From NCBI GenBank assembly GCA_018873225.1, contig JAEILZ010000001.1, forward strand, positions 8,122,001 to 8,186,000: 64,000 bases of DNA, in the 5' to 3' direction. The stretch comes from [Phialemoniopsis] sp. UDSM-2020. Lineage: Eukaryota > Ascomycota > Sordariomycetes > Thyridiales > Thyridiaceae. Below are positions 46,770-57,632 of the stretch, one piece after another. The stretch's first letter is position 1. The number at the start of each line of letters is the position of its first letter. The translations under genes were made by a program, and so were the position numbers. The notes under the pieces were generated by a model. The model was not told where the DNA came from. It did no database searches and saw only the letters and a list, made by a program, of their open reading frames with translations.

Positions 46770-48439
46770 ATGCTCGAGTCACTCAAATTCGACTGGAAAT
46801 CCCACAAGTGGGCTCTTTTCTTCTGTTCGATTTCTGCCATCGGCGCTTTGTGAGTGGAGTGCAAGCTCTCTCAACTCCTACTCAGGTTGCTAACAGAGAC
46901 CAGATGCTATGGCTATGACAACACCTACTACAACGGTGTTCTGGCCATGCAAGAGTTCAAGAACGACTATGGTACACGGTGGGAAGATGGGAGGCGCGCG
47001 CTGGCAACCTCTTTTCAGTCACTCACGGCCTCGTCCATCTACATCGGGGATCTCTTTGGAGCCATTGTAGCTGCGCCAATCAACGACAAATGGGGCCGCA
47101 AAGCAGTGTTCTGGTTCGCTTCCTTCTGCATCCTCGTGGGCGGTATTGCCCAGGTCGCCGATACTCATCACGAGGCGGTCATTGTCGTCGGCCGCATCCT
47201 GATTGGGCTGGGTGTGGGACAGTTTACGGTCACATCACTATTGTACATGGGAGAGGTGGCACCGAGCTCAATTCGGGGTCCTACGCTCATGATGTTCCAA
47301 TTTCTCCAATCATGGTCCCAGCTTATCGCATCGGGTATCACCCAGGGAACAGAGAAGATTCCGAGCTCGCTCTCATACAAACTGCCCATGGGTGGTCTTA
47401 TCATCTTGCCTCTGATGATGTTTGCTGGTCTCCCGTTTATCCCCGAATCTCCCGTCTGGTTCGTACTGAAAAACAGGAGGGCGGACGCCGAAGCGGCCCT
47501 TCACAAGATCAACAAAAGCCAGTCTGCATACGACCCCACCCTAGACATGGCTATTCTCGAGGAGACGAAGCGTGTTGAGGAGCAGCATGCAGAGTTCTCG
47601 TCGTGGAAGTCGTTGTGCGTTGACCCTGTTGAACGCCGCAAGATCCTGTACTCGGCTGGTGCCATGTTCAGCCAGCAAATCTGCGGGACACTCTTCTTTT
47701 ACGTCTACGGTGTTGTTTTTGCACAGTCAATTGGTAAGTGCTGTAACAGGCCTGCTTGATATTGGCTAGCAGCTAATGAGTGTCGTCTGCAGGTGTCCAA
47801 GACCCGTTCCTGATCCAGCTCATCACGAACATCCTTCAGATCTTTGCTGTCGGCGCCTCCGTCATCACTGGCAACAAGGTTCGCCGCCGCGTCAATCTTC
47901 TGATCACCAATTCGATGATGTTGTTCGCATTCATTGTCATTGGTGGCATCGGCACGCAAAAGGAGATGACCAAGGCCTCGCAGTACATCATCGTCGTCTT
48001 CTCCTTCATCGTCATCATCGGCTTCAACTTTGGCCCGGGACCCCTGGCGTATACGATTGCTCGCGAGATGGCCGTCGGCACGAACCAGAACAAGATCATG
48101 TCCACCTCGATCGTCGTCTTTTATTTCACCACCTGGGTGGTGTCTTTTACGGCGCCCTACCTCTACTACGACGCTGGCCTGGGTCCCATGCTCGGCTTCG
48201 TCTACGCGGGCACGACTTGCATCGCGCTTACCTGGACGTGGTTCTGCGTCGGCGAGACGGCGGGCCGGAGCAACTTGGAAATTTCGTTGTTCTTCACTGA
48301 GCACATTCCGGCCAGGAAGTGGCGAACCCACGTCTTTCCCAGTCAAATCGAGCGCCTGGATGAGAAGGCCGAGAGGGCTAGCATGACTGATGCGCCACAC
48401 AACATGAACTCCCAGCATCTGGAGGAGCGAACTGTGTGA
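46770..48439 (+). CDS. MFS sugar transporter (sugar porter family)
   Basis: Encodes 518 aa in three exons: 46770-46849, 46904-47733 and 47793-48439. Twelve hydrophobic segments are expected and mostly visible. Family signatures are GYDNTYYNGVL in helix 1, NDKWGRK after helix 2, GRILIGLGVG in helix 4, PESPVWF after helix 6, and GPGPLAYTIAREM in the second half. A polar C-terminal tail follows. The family imports hexoses, pentoses, polyols or quinate with protons at the plasma membrane. FGYDNTYYNG-type members in ascomycetes include maltose/alpha-glucoside-like porters, but the substrate cannot be read from the sequence. With two Gfo/Idh enzymes upstream it probably brings in their substrate. 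Confidence 0.94.
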
Positions 48440-50069
48440 ATGGGTTTGGGGTAGCTGTCAGGGTCCACGTGAGGGCTGGCGCACAGTGTTGCCTACAATG
48501 CTCCATCAAAACAATAGATAGCAAGCTAGGGACTTTAGAGGTAGCACGTAGCAGTTCTATCGAAGACGCGTTGGTCCCAATTGTGCTTATTGAGTACGAG
48601 GCCGGATTAGTCGCTAATCAAGGCGTCCATGTGCCAAGTCTGGGAGTGTCCGAGAACGCCGCGTAGGCCTGGGACAGGATGCAGTAGAGTCTCCGAGCCC
48701 AGGCGAGACTGGACCCGGGCTCATATAAACTCTAATGACCTCGAATGCAACGCTCAGCAGGTGCTTCTTCTCAGGAACCGGAGGCTAAAGCACCCCGCAA
48801 ATTGCTTTGATTCTATGTTTAGGTCACAAGAGGGTCATTCGGTGCAACGTCATTCTTTTCCCCTGAGTTTGAGACTCTCCTTGCTGCCCCTTTGCCAAAA
48901 GGTACAGTGGAAACGAGCTTCCGGCCTGGCCGCAGCCAGCCCTGAAGAATTGCATGTCCCGGGTGGTACCGAGTTCCTTTGTGCCTAGGCCTGGCTAGGC
49001 CTGGAGCAAGCCCGGGTCGCATCGTGGCAATCAATTTGCGGAGGCCGCGACCGAACACCTTGTACAAATGGAGCGATCTAGAGCCGCAGACCCTGAATTG
49101 CGAGTGCTGGTTGAGGTGTGCTGCTTGTCAGATCCCGGGGCTGCGGGCAGATCTGCGTTCTTGGTTCATGACCTGGGGGATACGGCAATCCGCTTTCCCT
49201 CGCCGTGGAATGACGAGATAACGTGTGTCGAGTCAAAAGTCTGTTCGGCCAATTGCTTAATATCCAGTGGCGAGTTCATTAATATAAATTAGCTGCTAGC
49301 CGTCATTGTCTTGAGCTTGCTATGCTAGTGACCGCCCAACGGCCAGACGAGACTTTTCTTGCCGTTTGCCAATCGTGCCTCTTTTTCTCTCCAGGGAGGA
49401 TGATCGACCACAAGATAAGGTTGCATCGGATGGAACGCTACCTGGTAAAGGAGGTTTGTGTGCTATTCTTAGACGAATGAAAAAATTCCCAGGCGCCTGG
49501 GATGGTGTGAATTATGGGCTGGCAATATGGATAAATTACGACAATGATTTCACTTTTCTCTCTGTTCTACTCTCCCACGCTCCTTTACCTTGACAACCTG
49601 ACGTTCGTCCAACCAATGTCCAAGCCGAATTGCGCTCTATCCCATTTACCTCTGCAGTTATCTGGTTCAGTGGCTTGCCGGGTGGCGAGCACATAACACG
49701 GAGGCGGAGCGTCGCCCTCTGTGAGAACGGCCGACAGGATGATCTAGCTCTAGATTCTTGATTCTTCGGCTATCGTTTGGTCCATTGCGACGCTGCTTTC
49801 ACCCCGAAGAAATCAAGCTTCTATCGTCAGGTGCTTCGGCTTGGCCATGGACGGATCTCTTGCGCAATACCAACCTCCCCATGGCTCACTGCCGTCTATA
49901 AGAGGGATGTGGTCCCCTTGGACCCCTCAGTTTTGATCGTGAAGTTGCTCCTCATAACTGTACTCTTGCGACCATATTGTTCTCTTGTAAACTTGATTGA
50001 TTCAACCCAAATCCGAACATCACCACCCATTTCCCAGAGTCTTGCATCTTAGACCCAACAGATCCCACA
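48440..50069. other. Long intergenic region
   Basis: No gene supported in 1.6 kb. A short direct duplication of CTAGGCCTGG (48984-49003) is present. A TATA-like box lies at 49896-49904. Confidence 0.45.
49896..49904 (+). promoter_or_regulatory. TATA box
   Basis: CTATAAGAG, about 170 bases before the ATG at 50070, followed by a pyrimidine-rich leader with CACCACCCATTTCC. Confidence 0.4.
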
Positions 50070-50771
50070 ATGTCTCCCCTCACACACTACCTTCTCCTCG
50101 CCGCTGTGGCCCTGACCGGCGTCACCGCCGACTCCGCCGAGGCGGCCCCGGCCTCCACCCCCAAGATCACCTCGGTTCAGTACTCAGGCCAGGGTTGCCC
50201 CCAGAGCTCCGACAGCGTCTCCCGTACTGGCGACTTTGGCAACCTCGGCTTCAAGTTCACCAAGTTCGCCGCCAACTCGCCCGGCACCTCGAGCACGACC
50301 GCCTGCGAGGTGCACGTGCAGGCCGCCGGCGGCGCCTCGGGCTGGCAGGTCAGCCTCGCCGACGTCTGGGTCAAGGGCCACGCCGTGCTACAGCCCGGCG
50401 CCAGCGCGACCTACTTCACCTCAGCGTTTTGGTCGGATTACCCGACTGACACCGTAAGTCTTTGCTTACTCGAACTCGTCTGAGGAGTACACCTATTACG
50501 GGTCGCCGTTGTCAGTAATTGATACTAATGTCACATCATTATGCAGATCACCGTCCGAGGCACCCTGAATAACGACGGCGACAAGGTCCTCGATGTCCCA
50601 GTCACTGTCCGCAACACCGTCCCCGCAGCCAAGTCGTCCTGGTCCCAATGCATCGGTGGTGACGGCAACCCAGGTATCCTCAACGTCAACTTCCGTGTTG
50701 CTCTGTCAGATGAGAGGAATATCTTCTCTGTGAACACCGAGGATGTTCGGTTCAGGTGGAGGCAGTGCTAG
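50070..50771 (+). CDS. Secreted DUF4360-like protein
   Basis: Encodes 202 aa in two exons, 50070-50453 and 50547-50771, phase 0. A signal peptide (THYLLLAAVALTGVTA) is followed by the family pattern: a Gly-Cys-Pro near residue 43 (GQGCPQ), a beta-sandwich with two further Cys pairs, RGTLNNDGD, and the terminal FRWRQC. DUF4360 proteins are small secreted beta-rich proteins common in ascomycetes, with unknown function, perhaps cell-wall or substrate surface proteins. Cys at 43, ~80, ~165 and the terminal position probably form disulfides. Confidence 0.88.
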
Positions 50772-51186
50772 ATGGGTGGTGACTGAAGGAGCCATGGCAG
50801 ACAACTGAAGATGGATTCGGGCGAATAGCATAGAAGAAGACTACATTTCAAAAGCGAGAAGATATCCCATTTGTTCAAGAATTGGTCATGGCCACACTGA
50901 GTCAAGGTGCATGTACAATCAGTGTCTTTTATGACAAACAACCCAACGAGTGGGCGGCATGAAAACCAACCCCATCACCTGTTCTTGTGTCCCACTCCGC
51001 AGTCTCAGTTTCCACACGTGATCCTGTGCTTTACTCTCATCTCGCACTTGCACAACTCTCCACGTAGTTCGTCTTACATGATTACGCAGGTGAGCTGCCT
51101 ACTTCAACGCAAATAAATGATGCCCAACTCCAGGACCGATAATCTCCGACGGCGCTTCATCCGATCCGCGTCTTCTCTGTGGAGTC
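50772..51186. other. Intergenic region
   Basis: No gene is seen. It holds the 3' flank of the DUF4360 gene and a pyrimidine-rich leader near 51000-51060. Confidence 0.35.
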
Positions 51187-51989
51187 ATGATGGATTCTCA
51201 GCACCCAAACCACACGAAATGCTTCTTTAAGCCCAAGAAAGGCGATGGGTACAAACAGTCGTGCTTACCCATCAATCATCATTCCTCAGCTTCACCGCTC
51301 CCCCGCCCCCACCGCATCGCCCGAGCTGCGCACCCAATGCCGTCAAACGCATCGCCAACACGCCATTCTACTCGACTGCGAACCCCCAACTCAGCTCATT
51401 CTTCCGACTGCCATACGAACTCAGATTGCAGATCTTTCGCTATCTTCTCTTATATCCTGACACCATCTCTTACAGAGTCTGTGTTGCCACGGGTCGGCTC
51501 GTTCTCTATCGAAAACACCTACGGCTGGGCTATTCTGACTACCCCTATGTACGGCACGGGCTCTTTCCAGAGATACTAAGATGCTCTCGGAGCTGCCACG
51601 AGGAGGGCGCGCGAGTTCTATACGGGGAGAATACGTTTCGCACTGCGTGGTGCGAAGGAAGACCAGACTACGGCAGATACGACTTTACATGGGAAGTGAT
51701 GAACTCGTGGCCATATCCCATCCAGCAGGCACGCCTCATCTCGAAACTGGTTGTCACCATTGGTGAAAGACAGGAACAAGACATCATCCTGATAAATTGT
51801 TGGCGTGGCCTTTTCCCATCGCTCTACCAGCTCACTTTACATTATGGTGGAAGTACCGAGCAATTCGCGCAATTTCTGAAAGAACACTGGCGCACAATGG
51901 TGGACATCAGAATGTTCCAATTCCGTCTTCTCGTGGACGTCAAAGCTGCACAAGAGCTGGTTGATGAGGTAATTAAGCACAAGGAATAG
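51187..51989 (+). CDS. 2EXR/F-box-like domain protein
   Basis: The main open frame (51290-51989) codes a segment SSFFRLPYELRLQIFRYLL followed by CRSCHEEGARVLYGENTF. This is the pattern of fungal 2EXR-type proteins related to F-box proteins. The frame has no suitable ATG of its own. I join it to an ATG at 51187 through a 41-nt intron (51249-51289, GTACAA donor, CTCAG acceptor), giving 253 aa in phase. That intron is very short, so the first exon is uncertain. The family is greatly expanded in ascomycetes and its role is unknown, perhaps substrate recognition in ubiquitin ligases. The C-terminal half is helical with conserved Trp. Confidence 0.65.
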
Positions 51990-52508
51990 AGAGAGGGAAG
52001 CCACCATGGCATCACCCTATCCATTGGTTTTGTAAACAGCACCAAATGCGTCACGGGACTGCGGGGACATGGAGGTTTCACAAGATCCCCAACGTGGAGA
52101 TGCCCCAGTGGGAGGTACATTTGGGCTCGAAGTTGTTGAGACCGTGATAACCAGGATTCACATCGGGACACTTTTTTGTTGTTGTGCGGGCGGCATCGTG
52201 GCAGTCCAAGTACTGAGGGCATGTAGTAACAATGATTGTCATGTCCTGTATTCACTAGGTAGCAAACAATGCCGTAGACATATTGATCCTTTAGCATTCA
52301 CATATTCTTAGTCACATGGGTGAGCTAACAAGACTTATGTCACTGGGAGCGGGACAAAGACTCATGTGCAGACCAGTGAAGTGAATGCTGCTCTTGTGAA
52401 TACTGTCGTCTGAACTCTGACCGATATTTAAACGCGCCAGGATGCCCTCAGTCTCAAAGGGCAATCATCATCTTTCCTCCACAAGCAACCTCCAAACTTG
52501 AGAACATC
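51990..52508. other. Intergenic region
   Basis: No gene supported. ATATTTAAA at 52424-52432 is a TATA-like box 77 bases before the next ATG. Confidence 0.4.
52424..52432 (+). promoter_or_regulatory. TATA-like box
   Basis: ATATTTAAA, 77 bases upstream of the F-box-like gene. Confidence 0.4.
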
Positions 52509-53807
52509 ATGGATCTGAAGAAGAACATCGAGGAGCGCGATCCCTGGCTCGCACTGGATCAAGGCTATATGCCGAACGATCAAATACTGGATTGGATGAA
52601 ATTCCTACGTAGCACCGAGGAGCTCATCATCCATCACCGACAGCTTCCGACCCCGAAGCCGAGCGACAGCTTTCAAGGCTTGGTCCATGCTGGCTATTTC
52701 CCATTGGAATACCTGCCTCGCGACATCCTCTGGCGCATCGCCGACGCATTTCTACCTCCTGAATCGGCCGCTTGCCTAGCCCTGACCGACAGGGCTCTTC
52801 ATTCTCTTCTCGCACCGAAGCTACAGGCGGTCCGAACCTCGACGTCCAAAGATTCCTTCACTCTTCTTTCGGAGAAGAAGGCGCCGACTTGGACACCAAT
52901 GGAGCGCTGCAAGGCCTTTCATGTCGTCTGTGGTGACGAGATGCACAACAATCATTGGAACTCTGGTTGTGATGGTATGCTCGTGCCCCTGTCGGCACAT
53001 GAGTTTCTTCTGCACGAGATCGGACGTGTGAAGACCGGCCATCGCTCGTATATTGATCTGTTCCCAGCGGGTCACAACATGCAGACGGGCTTGAAGGGCA
53101 AGCTTGCCGTCATAACAGGTCTGCGATTCAAAGAGGGAAAATTCAAGGAGGGAAACGTCCTCTCCAAGCAGACGACGGTCTTCACTCCCTTCAATCGTCA
53201 GGGTCAGATCACCGTCCATGGCGTCTATCAGCTGGCGACTATTCTCGGCCAGATGGTGTGCTGGCATCACGACCTCATTGAATCTTCAGGTATTTTCCAA
53301 GCCGCTCACCTAGTCAACTTTCGGACGACCGGCATCCGATCATCTGGAGGAATAGAGCGAATTCTGAACTCTTGCTACGACAATGAGAAGCCGGTTGTCC
53401 GGTCAGTCATGGAAGAGGCCTTCGGTCCCATGATCTGCTGCGCGCTGTACCATCGAACTCAGCCCTGCACATATTACGAGTGCGTGACCCGCCGCGACGA
53501 CCTCGAGCGGGTCGAGAGCTGCAAGCTCTGCTACACGGACTGGAAGCTCGAGGCCGTACGACTCCCGAAGCTTGGCCAGGCCCTGGTATTGAGTGTCTGG
53601 AAAGACCTCGGCGGCATCGGTAAGGATCAATGGGCCAGATGGGCGACACACTTGTGTCCGTCCAAACTTCCCATGGAGATGCTTACCCACGATTGGAAGC
53701 GGAGCCCTGGCGGCGTGCAGTCCAGGTTTGAGGATAGATGGTTCAAGTCGCTGATCACATCCGAGATCTACAATGCTCTTGAGAATGCTCAAAAGGCTAC
53801 TCTCTGA
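52509..53807 (+). CDS. F-box-like hypothetical protein
   Basis: Single-exon protein of 432 aa. Residues ~64-105 (FPLEYLPRDILWRIADAFLPPESAACLALTDR, quoted in part) form a recognisable F-box-like motif of the fungal type. The rest (~130-400) has a conserved architecture with a CxxC-type pair, ESCKLCYTDW, and LVLSVWKDLG, which recurs in many uncharacterised ascomycete proteins. An F-box suggests an SCF adaptor, but the large C-terminal domain is not a known substrate reader such as WD40 or LRR. A 7-bp hairpin with a 4-base loop (53890-53907) lies ~80 bases past the stop. Confidence 0.85.
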   Translation: MDLKKNIEERDPWLALDQGYMPNDQILDWMKFLRSTEELIIHHRQLPTPKPSDSFQGLVHAGYFPLEYLPRDILWRIADAFLPPESAACLALTDRALHSLLAPKLQAVRTSTSKDSFTLLSEKKAPTWTPMERCKAFHVVCGDEMHNNHWNSGCDGMLVPLSAHEFLLHEIGRVKTGHRSYIDLFPAGHNMQTGLKGKLAVITGLRFKEGKFKEGNVLSKQTTVFTPFNRQGQITVHGVYQLATILGQMVCWHHDLIESSGIFQAAHLVNFRTTGIRSSGGIERILNSCYDNEKPVVRSVMEEAFGPMICCALYHRTQPCTYYECVTRRDDLERVESCKLCYTDWKLEAVRLPKLGQALVLSVWKDLGGIGKDQWARWATHLCPSKLPMEMLTHDWKRSPGGVQSRFEDRWFKSLITSEIYNALENAQKATL

Positions 53808-53889
53808 AGGTGTAAGAGCCCTCGCTCCTCTGGGAAAGCTGACCCCTCAGGTCATCCGTTTTTTGATCACTAGGACAGTCGGTTTTCAC

Positions 53890-53907
53890 TAGTCTTAGTC
53901 AAGACTA
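53890..53907. terminator. Possible 3' hairpin
   Basis: TAGTCTT, loop AGTC, AAGACTA. A perfect 7-bp stem downstream of the F-box-like gene. Eukaryotic 3' ends do not need hairpins, so the role is uncertain. Confidence 0.25.
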
Positions 53908-54103
53908 TCGAATAGATATCTAGTCTCGGTCGTGGGACTACCAAGGCGTACGGCGCAATGGGTAGCAAACATAATCATGAACATGTCATTTCTACAAGTC
54001 TTCTCCCCTCCCACGTGATACTAAATTTTTACTTTGAAATGGTGACATTGAAAGCACAAGCTAATATCGCCCACAGCCTGTGAACCCCAACCCTACCCAG
54101 CAC

Positions 54104-54646
54104 TCAACCCGCCAAACCATCGCCGAGCATAGCATCAACAAGCTGGCAATGCCTCACACCATTTGTCTCACTCCATTCGTTGTCGTAATTTAGCCCGTAC
54201 GGCCAAAAATGACCGCCCCCGCAGGTTATGCGGGCACTCGCGCCGTCCCACGACTGCAGCAGCCTCGTCGCGGAGGGCCAGTCGTTGTTGGCGCACCGGC
54301 GGTCGAATGCCGAGGTCTGCCCGACGCCGAGCGTGTGCGCGATCTCGTGCAGGGCCGTGCGCTCGTTCATGTACGACCGGTTGCTGCCGAAGCGGATGTT
54401 GCCGTTGAAGTTGCCGTCGGCCGTCTGCACCGAGGGCTCGTACTGCACCGTAATGGACTTGGTCGGGCGAGTTGTGAGGCGGTTGTAGCGCGCGACGGCG
54501 AGGTTCATGGCCGACTCGATCTTGGCGTAGGCGTCGGCCTGGTCCGAGGTGGGGTTGCTGCTGCGCTGCAGGCGCCAGGTGATGGACGCCGAGGCGAGGG
54601 CGGCGCAGTAGCACGCCCAGACGAGGGCGAGGAGGTGGAAGTGCAT
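54104..54646 (-). CDS. Small secreted metalloprotease-like protein (HExxH)
   Basis: Encodes 180 aa, single exon. The frame is open further upstream, but the Met at 54646 begins an ideal signal peptide (HLLALVWACYCAALASAS), and a TATA box (minus-strand GCTATAAAG, 54746-54754) lies ~100 bases before it, so I start here. The mature protein has HEIAHTLGVG at about residue 110, the extended zinc-protease motif HExxHxxG. Cys residues near CANN, TCGGG and RHCQL probably form disulfides. The small size and long fold around the motif resemble metzincin-like fungal secreted proteins, but the third zinc ligand and Met turn are not clear. Likely a secreted protease or an effector with protease ancestry. 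Confidence 0.85.
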   Translation of the reverse strand: MHFHLLALVWACYCAALASASITWRLQRSSNPTSDQADAYAKIESAMNLAVARYNRLTTRPTKSITVQYEPSVQTADGNFNGNIRFGSNRSYMNERTALHEIAHTLGVGQTSAFDRRCANNDWPSATRLLQSWDGASARITCGGGHFWPYGLNYDNEWSETNGVRHCQLVDAMLGDGLAG

Positions 54647-55456
54647 GGCGAGGCGAGTTGGGAAGGCCGTCTTTGAATTGACTTGTGATCGATTGGACAG
54701 ACGGTGAAGATCTGGAGTTTTAAATGCTCGGGAGATCATGCTGGTCTTTATAGCATGCTATAATTTCAGAGTCGATGTGATTCGCGGAGTGATGATATCC
54801 GTATCAAATTTACCCGGTTCCCGCAGCTAAAGTCTTGACAACCCGGCATCCCCGAGCTCGAGCCACCACGGACGGAGAGGAGACAATATCAAGGCTTGGC
54901 AACCGGACTGGACCTTGCTACACGAGTTTTGCACTGCTTGACCCTTGCATCTACGTGGGCCTGGATGTGACTGTGTTCAGAAACCAGGTAACATTGTCCC
55001 AGCCGCCCCAATCAAGACGTCTCAGAATCGGAGACACACCTCAACTTGGACAATGGGCCCTGTGTTAGCTAGGCGCATATGCAGGTATCATCGTCTTCAA
55101 GGGCAATCCATGTCGTTAAGAACTATGTCAATGGACTCCATTTCCAAGAAACGCAGTCTTCCAAAGCCCAGAATCCAAGATTAGCAGTTTCAAAACACCA
55201 TTGTAATATGCAATGCTCGTCAATGCAGCGCAACCAACCCGAGGCTCGATATGCAAGCTTCAATGTCAAAGAGTATTCTAATACAGTCCCAAATAGCGCT
55301 TGGAGAGTTGAACCTCTCTTCAGCTTCCGCTAATGCCAAATAGGGATGCGTTTCTTTCTCTCTCCAGTTGTTTCGATCTATCGTGATGCAGGGCCCAATT
55401 CTCCAATCCCGAACTCCTTAAAGACTTGCAAAAACCCAAGTCAACCTCTTATCTTT
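54647..55456. other. Intergenic region
   Basis: No gene is supported. It holds the TATA box of the HExxH gene at 54746-54754 and the 3' flank of the next minus-strand gene. Confidence 0.4.
54746..54754 (-). promoter_or_regulatory. TATA box of the HExxH secreted protein gene
   Basis: Minus-strand GCTATAAAG, about 100 bases before the ATG at 54646. Confidence 0.5.
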
Positions 55457-56617
55457 CTATAGGCGCTGTATAGAAAGCATCGCCTCATCAATAGCCTTCT
55501 TGGTGCTCGGGTCCGCATCCGTAAAAGCGATCCACCGATCAAACAGATATGTGAGTCTCTTGTCACTCTTCGCTGCTGTGACATCCGGCAACTGATGTTC
55601 GTCTTTCATATCCATCACGTCGGGCAGCTTTGTTGTACCAAACTCTTCCTCGTCCTCGGAATCCTTGTCGTGGTGCTCCATGTCTATGTCACCACCAGCG
55701 TCGGCGCTTGCGACCTGCGCCGGCGTGTGCAGTTGAAGATCTTGTCGAAAGCGCTTCCTCGCTGCCACGAGATTGTTGAACAAGCTGAACAGGGTGGATG
55801 CTTGTAGGTACTCTGCGTCTTGGTGTTTGCCTCGCTTAAACACGTCAAGGAACCGCTGGTAAAACTCGAGGGTCTTCTCGTCGCCAGGTTCGTATATGAT
55901 CTTCTTCCTCCAGCCCTTGCTGACAACGCTCTCTATTAGCCGTGCGATAAAGGTCTTGATCCTCCTTGAACCTAGTGTGCCACCGTAGCCCAGATTTCGA
56001 TGTCCGGACTCGAACATATCAACCGATATCGCGAAGTCTCGCAGCGCTTCATGGTCGAGAACATCTCCCGCTGGGGCAAATCCGACTAGCTGATTCTGTA
56101 GGACATCCCGGACGCACTGATAGGCGCTGACAGTACTCGCGCCGTCTGTTGAATAGAACTTGACAAGCTCTGCGAGTTTTCGATTGTGATTTTGTTGGAT
56201 ACGCTTGGCCACGGTCTGTTTTTGTTGCTTGCGTGACTCCTTGCGCAAGGCTTTGGCTGTGCGATCGCCTGCCGTAATGCTGTTGCGCTGGGGTCCCTTG
56301 TCTCCGATGACTTTCCTGCCCTTCTTCTTGTTCACCCTGGCAGCATATCGCAACGAACGCTGGGTTTGAGGGGGTTCAACGTCATCACCCTGCTCCGACA
56401 CCAAGCCGGACATCCCGTCTCTCGCATCATCTTCCATTGGAAAATCCGGTCTGGGACGATCTGACTCAGCGAATACGCTTAGTGCAGTGGTGTTTTCGTC
56501 TTGAGCAGTGGCGAATGACGGTCTTGATGGCTGGGTGATGGAATCGTCTGAGGGACGCGATGAGGTCGCCGCGTTCTCACTCGCTCGGCGCCTTGGCCGG
56601 TGCGCGAGCGAGAACAT
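55457..56617 (-). CDS. Hypothetical protein with basic N-terminal and helical C-terminal regions
   Basis: Single-exon protein of 386 aa. Residues 1-100 are disordered and polar (Ser/Pro/Asp-rich). Residues ~90-145 are highly basic (NKKKGRKVIG, KALRKESRKQQK), like a nuclear or DNA/RNA-binding tail. Residues ~150-300 are helical with a repeated Leu/Phe pattern (LVKFYSTDG, AYQCVRDVLQNQLVGF). An acidic stretch (DKDSEDEEEF) precedes the end. Composition suggests a nuclear protein. It matches no family I can name, and no catalytic motif is visible. Confidence 0.75.
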   Translation of the reverse strand: MFSLAHRPRRRASENAATSSRPSDDSITQPSRPSFATAQDENTTALSVFAESDRPRPDFPMEDDARDGMSGLVSEQGDDVEPPQTQRSLRYAARVNKKKGRKVIGDKGPQRNSITAGDRTAKALRKESRKQQKQTVAKRIQQNHNRKLAELVKFYSTDGASTVSAYQCVRDVLQNQLVGFAPAGDVLDHEALRDFAISVDMFESGHRNLGYGGTLGSRRIKTFIARLIESVVSKGWRKKIIYEPGDEKTLEFYQRFLDVFKRGKHQDAEYLQASTLFSLFNNLVAARKRFRQDLQLHTPAQVASADAGGDIDMEHHDKDSEDEEEFGTTKLPDVMDMKDEHQLPDVTAAKSDKRLTYLFDRWIAFTDADPSTKKAIDEAMLSIQRL

Positions 56618-57632
56618 GGCTTTGCTCGTGTGGGCTGAGTCTGAGTGAGCTATGGCTGAGACTGCTCCTCTAACAGCGAGGTTTTCCCATGCTTCAGGTG
56701 GAGATGGGGATTGTTGAAGGGAAGAAGCGGCTTCGGTCTGAGAAGTTGATAAAGTTGAGGTTCAGAAATTTCTGGGTCACACGTCATTGCCACCAACCAC
56801 AAGCGTCAGTTCTCTGGTGGCCATTCAGAGCTAAAAACAACGCCATGCCAGTGAATCACCACAAACTCACTTCACTTTGGAATTCCACTGGCGCAATTCA
56901 CCCACAGATTATGAGCCAAGGAACAGAGAAAGTCAACCACTTCATCGTAGTGAATATCGCCGCACGAGATGTCAGATGTTTGTTTGGTACACAAGTCGCG
57001 AGGACTCATATTTTTGGCAGCTAATCCTACCTGGCAGCATGCTAGCTGGCTAGGTCTTAGTGAGAAAGCTCCTCGACTTGCCTTGACTTTGAGAAGACCT
57101 TAAACTTATATTCAATCCTCTTCTTGAAATTTGACACATTCCACCTCGGGGAATGAATTAATTGCCGTGCCAAGCCGGGCATGGCTGCGAACATCAACGG
57201 GGCAATCCGACCCTGCCGTCGCATTGGCCCGAATATCGCCCTCGACTCCTGTCGTCCCCTTCTAGAAGGACGTTAATCCACTCTCCAATGGTTCGGCGCG
57301 TGATGGAGCTGCGACCCATCCAATGCTTTGTTCCTTGCGCTCGTCCTCCATCTTTGGTCTAGCTTGACCACTTTACCCGTCTTATACCCTCAAACGTCTC
57401 CATCTGAACCGCAGTCCCCTACAAATGTAGCCGATGGCCGTATTTACCGGAGGATCATGACATGAAACCCGGACGTGGAGTCGACTTGGCGCAACTCTGT
57501 GCGGTGATCCCACACAGCCAGGGTTGAGCGGGTTATAAAGATGGGTGTTCAACCTCTAGACAGTGGCGTTTCTCGAATTCCACTTGTACAGTTCAAGTCA
57601 CAATTGCTCTCGGAAGTTCTAAATCTTTTGCA
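56618..57632. other. Intergenic region
   Basis: Divergent promoter region. One open frame (56689-57024) of 111 codons is present, but nothing supports it as a gene. TATAAAG at 57534-57540 is the probable TATA box for the secreted protein at 57633. Confidence 0.4.
57534..57540 (+). promoter_or_regulatory. TATA box
   Basis: TATAAAG, 93 bases before the ATG at 57633. Confidence 0.5.

Noticed and set aside
56689..57024. 111-codon open frame upstream of the 57633 gene
   Set aside because: Composition and context look non-coding, and it lies in the divergent promoter of the gene at 56617.
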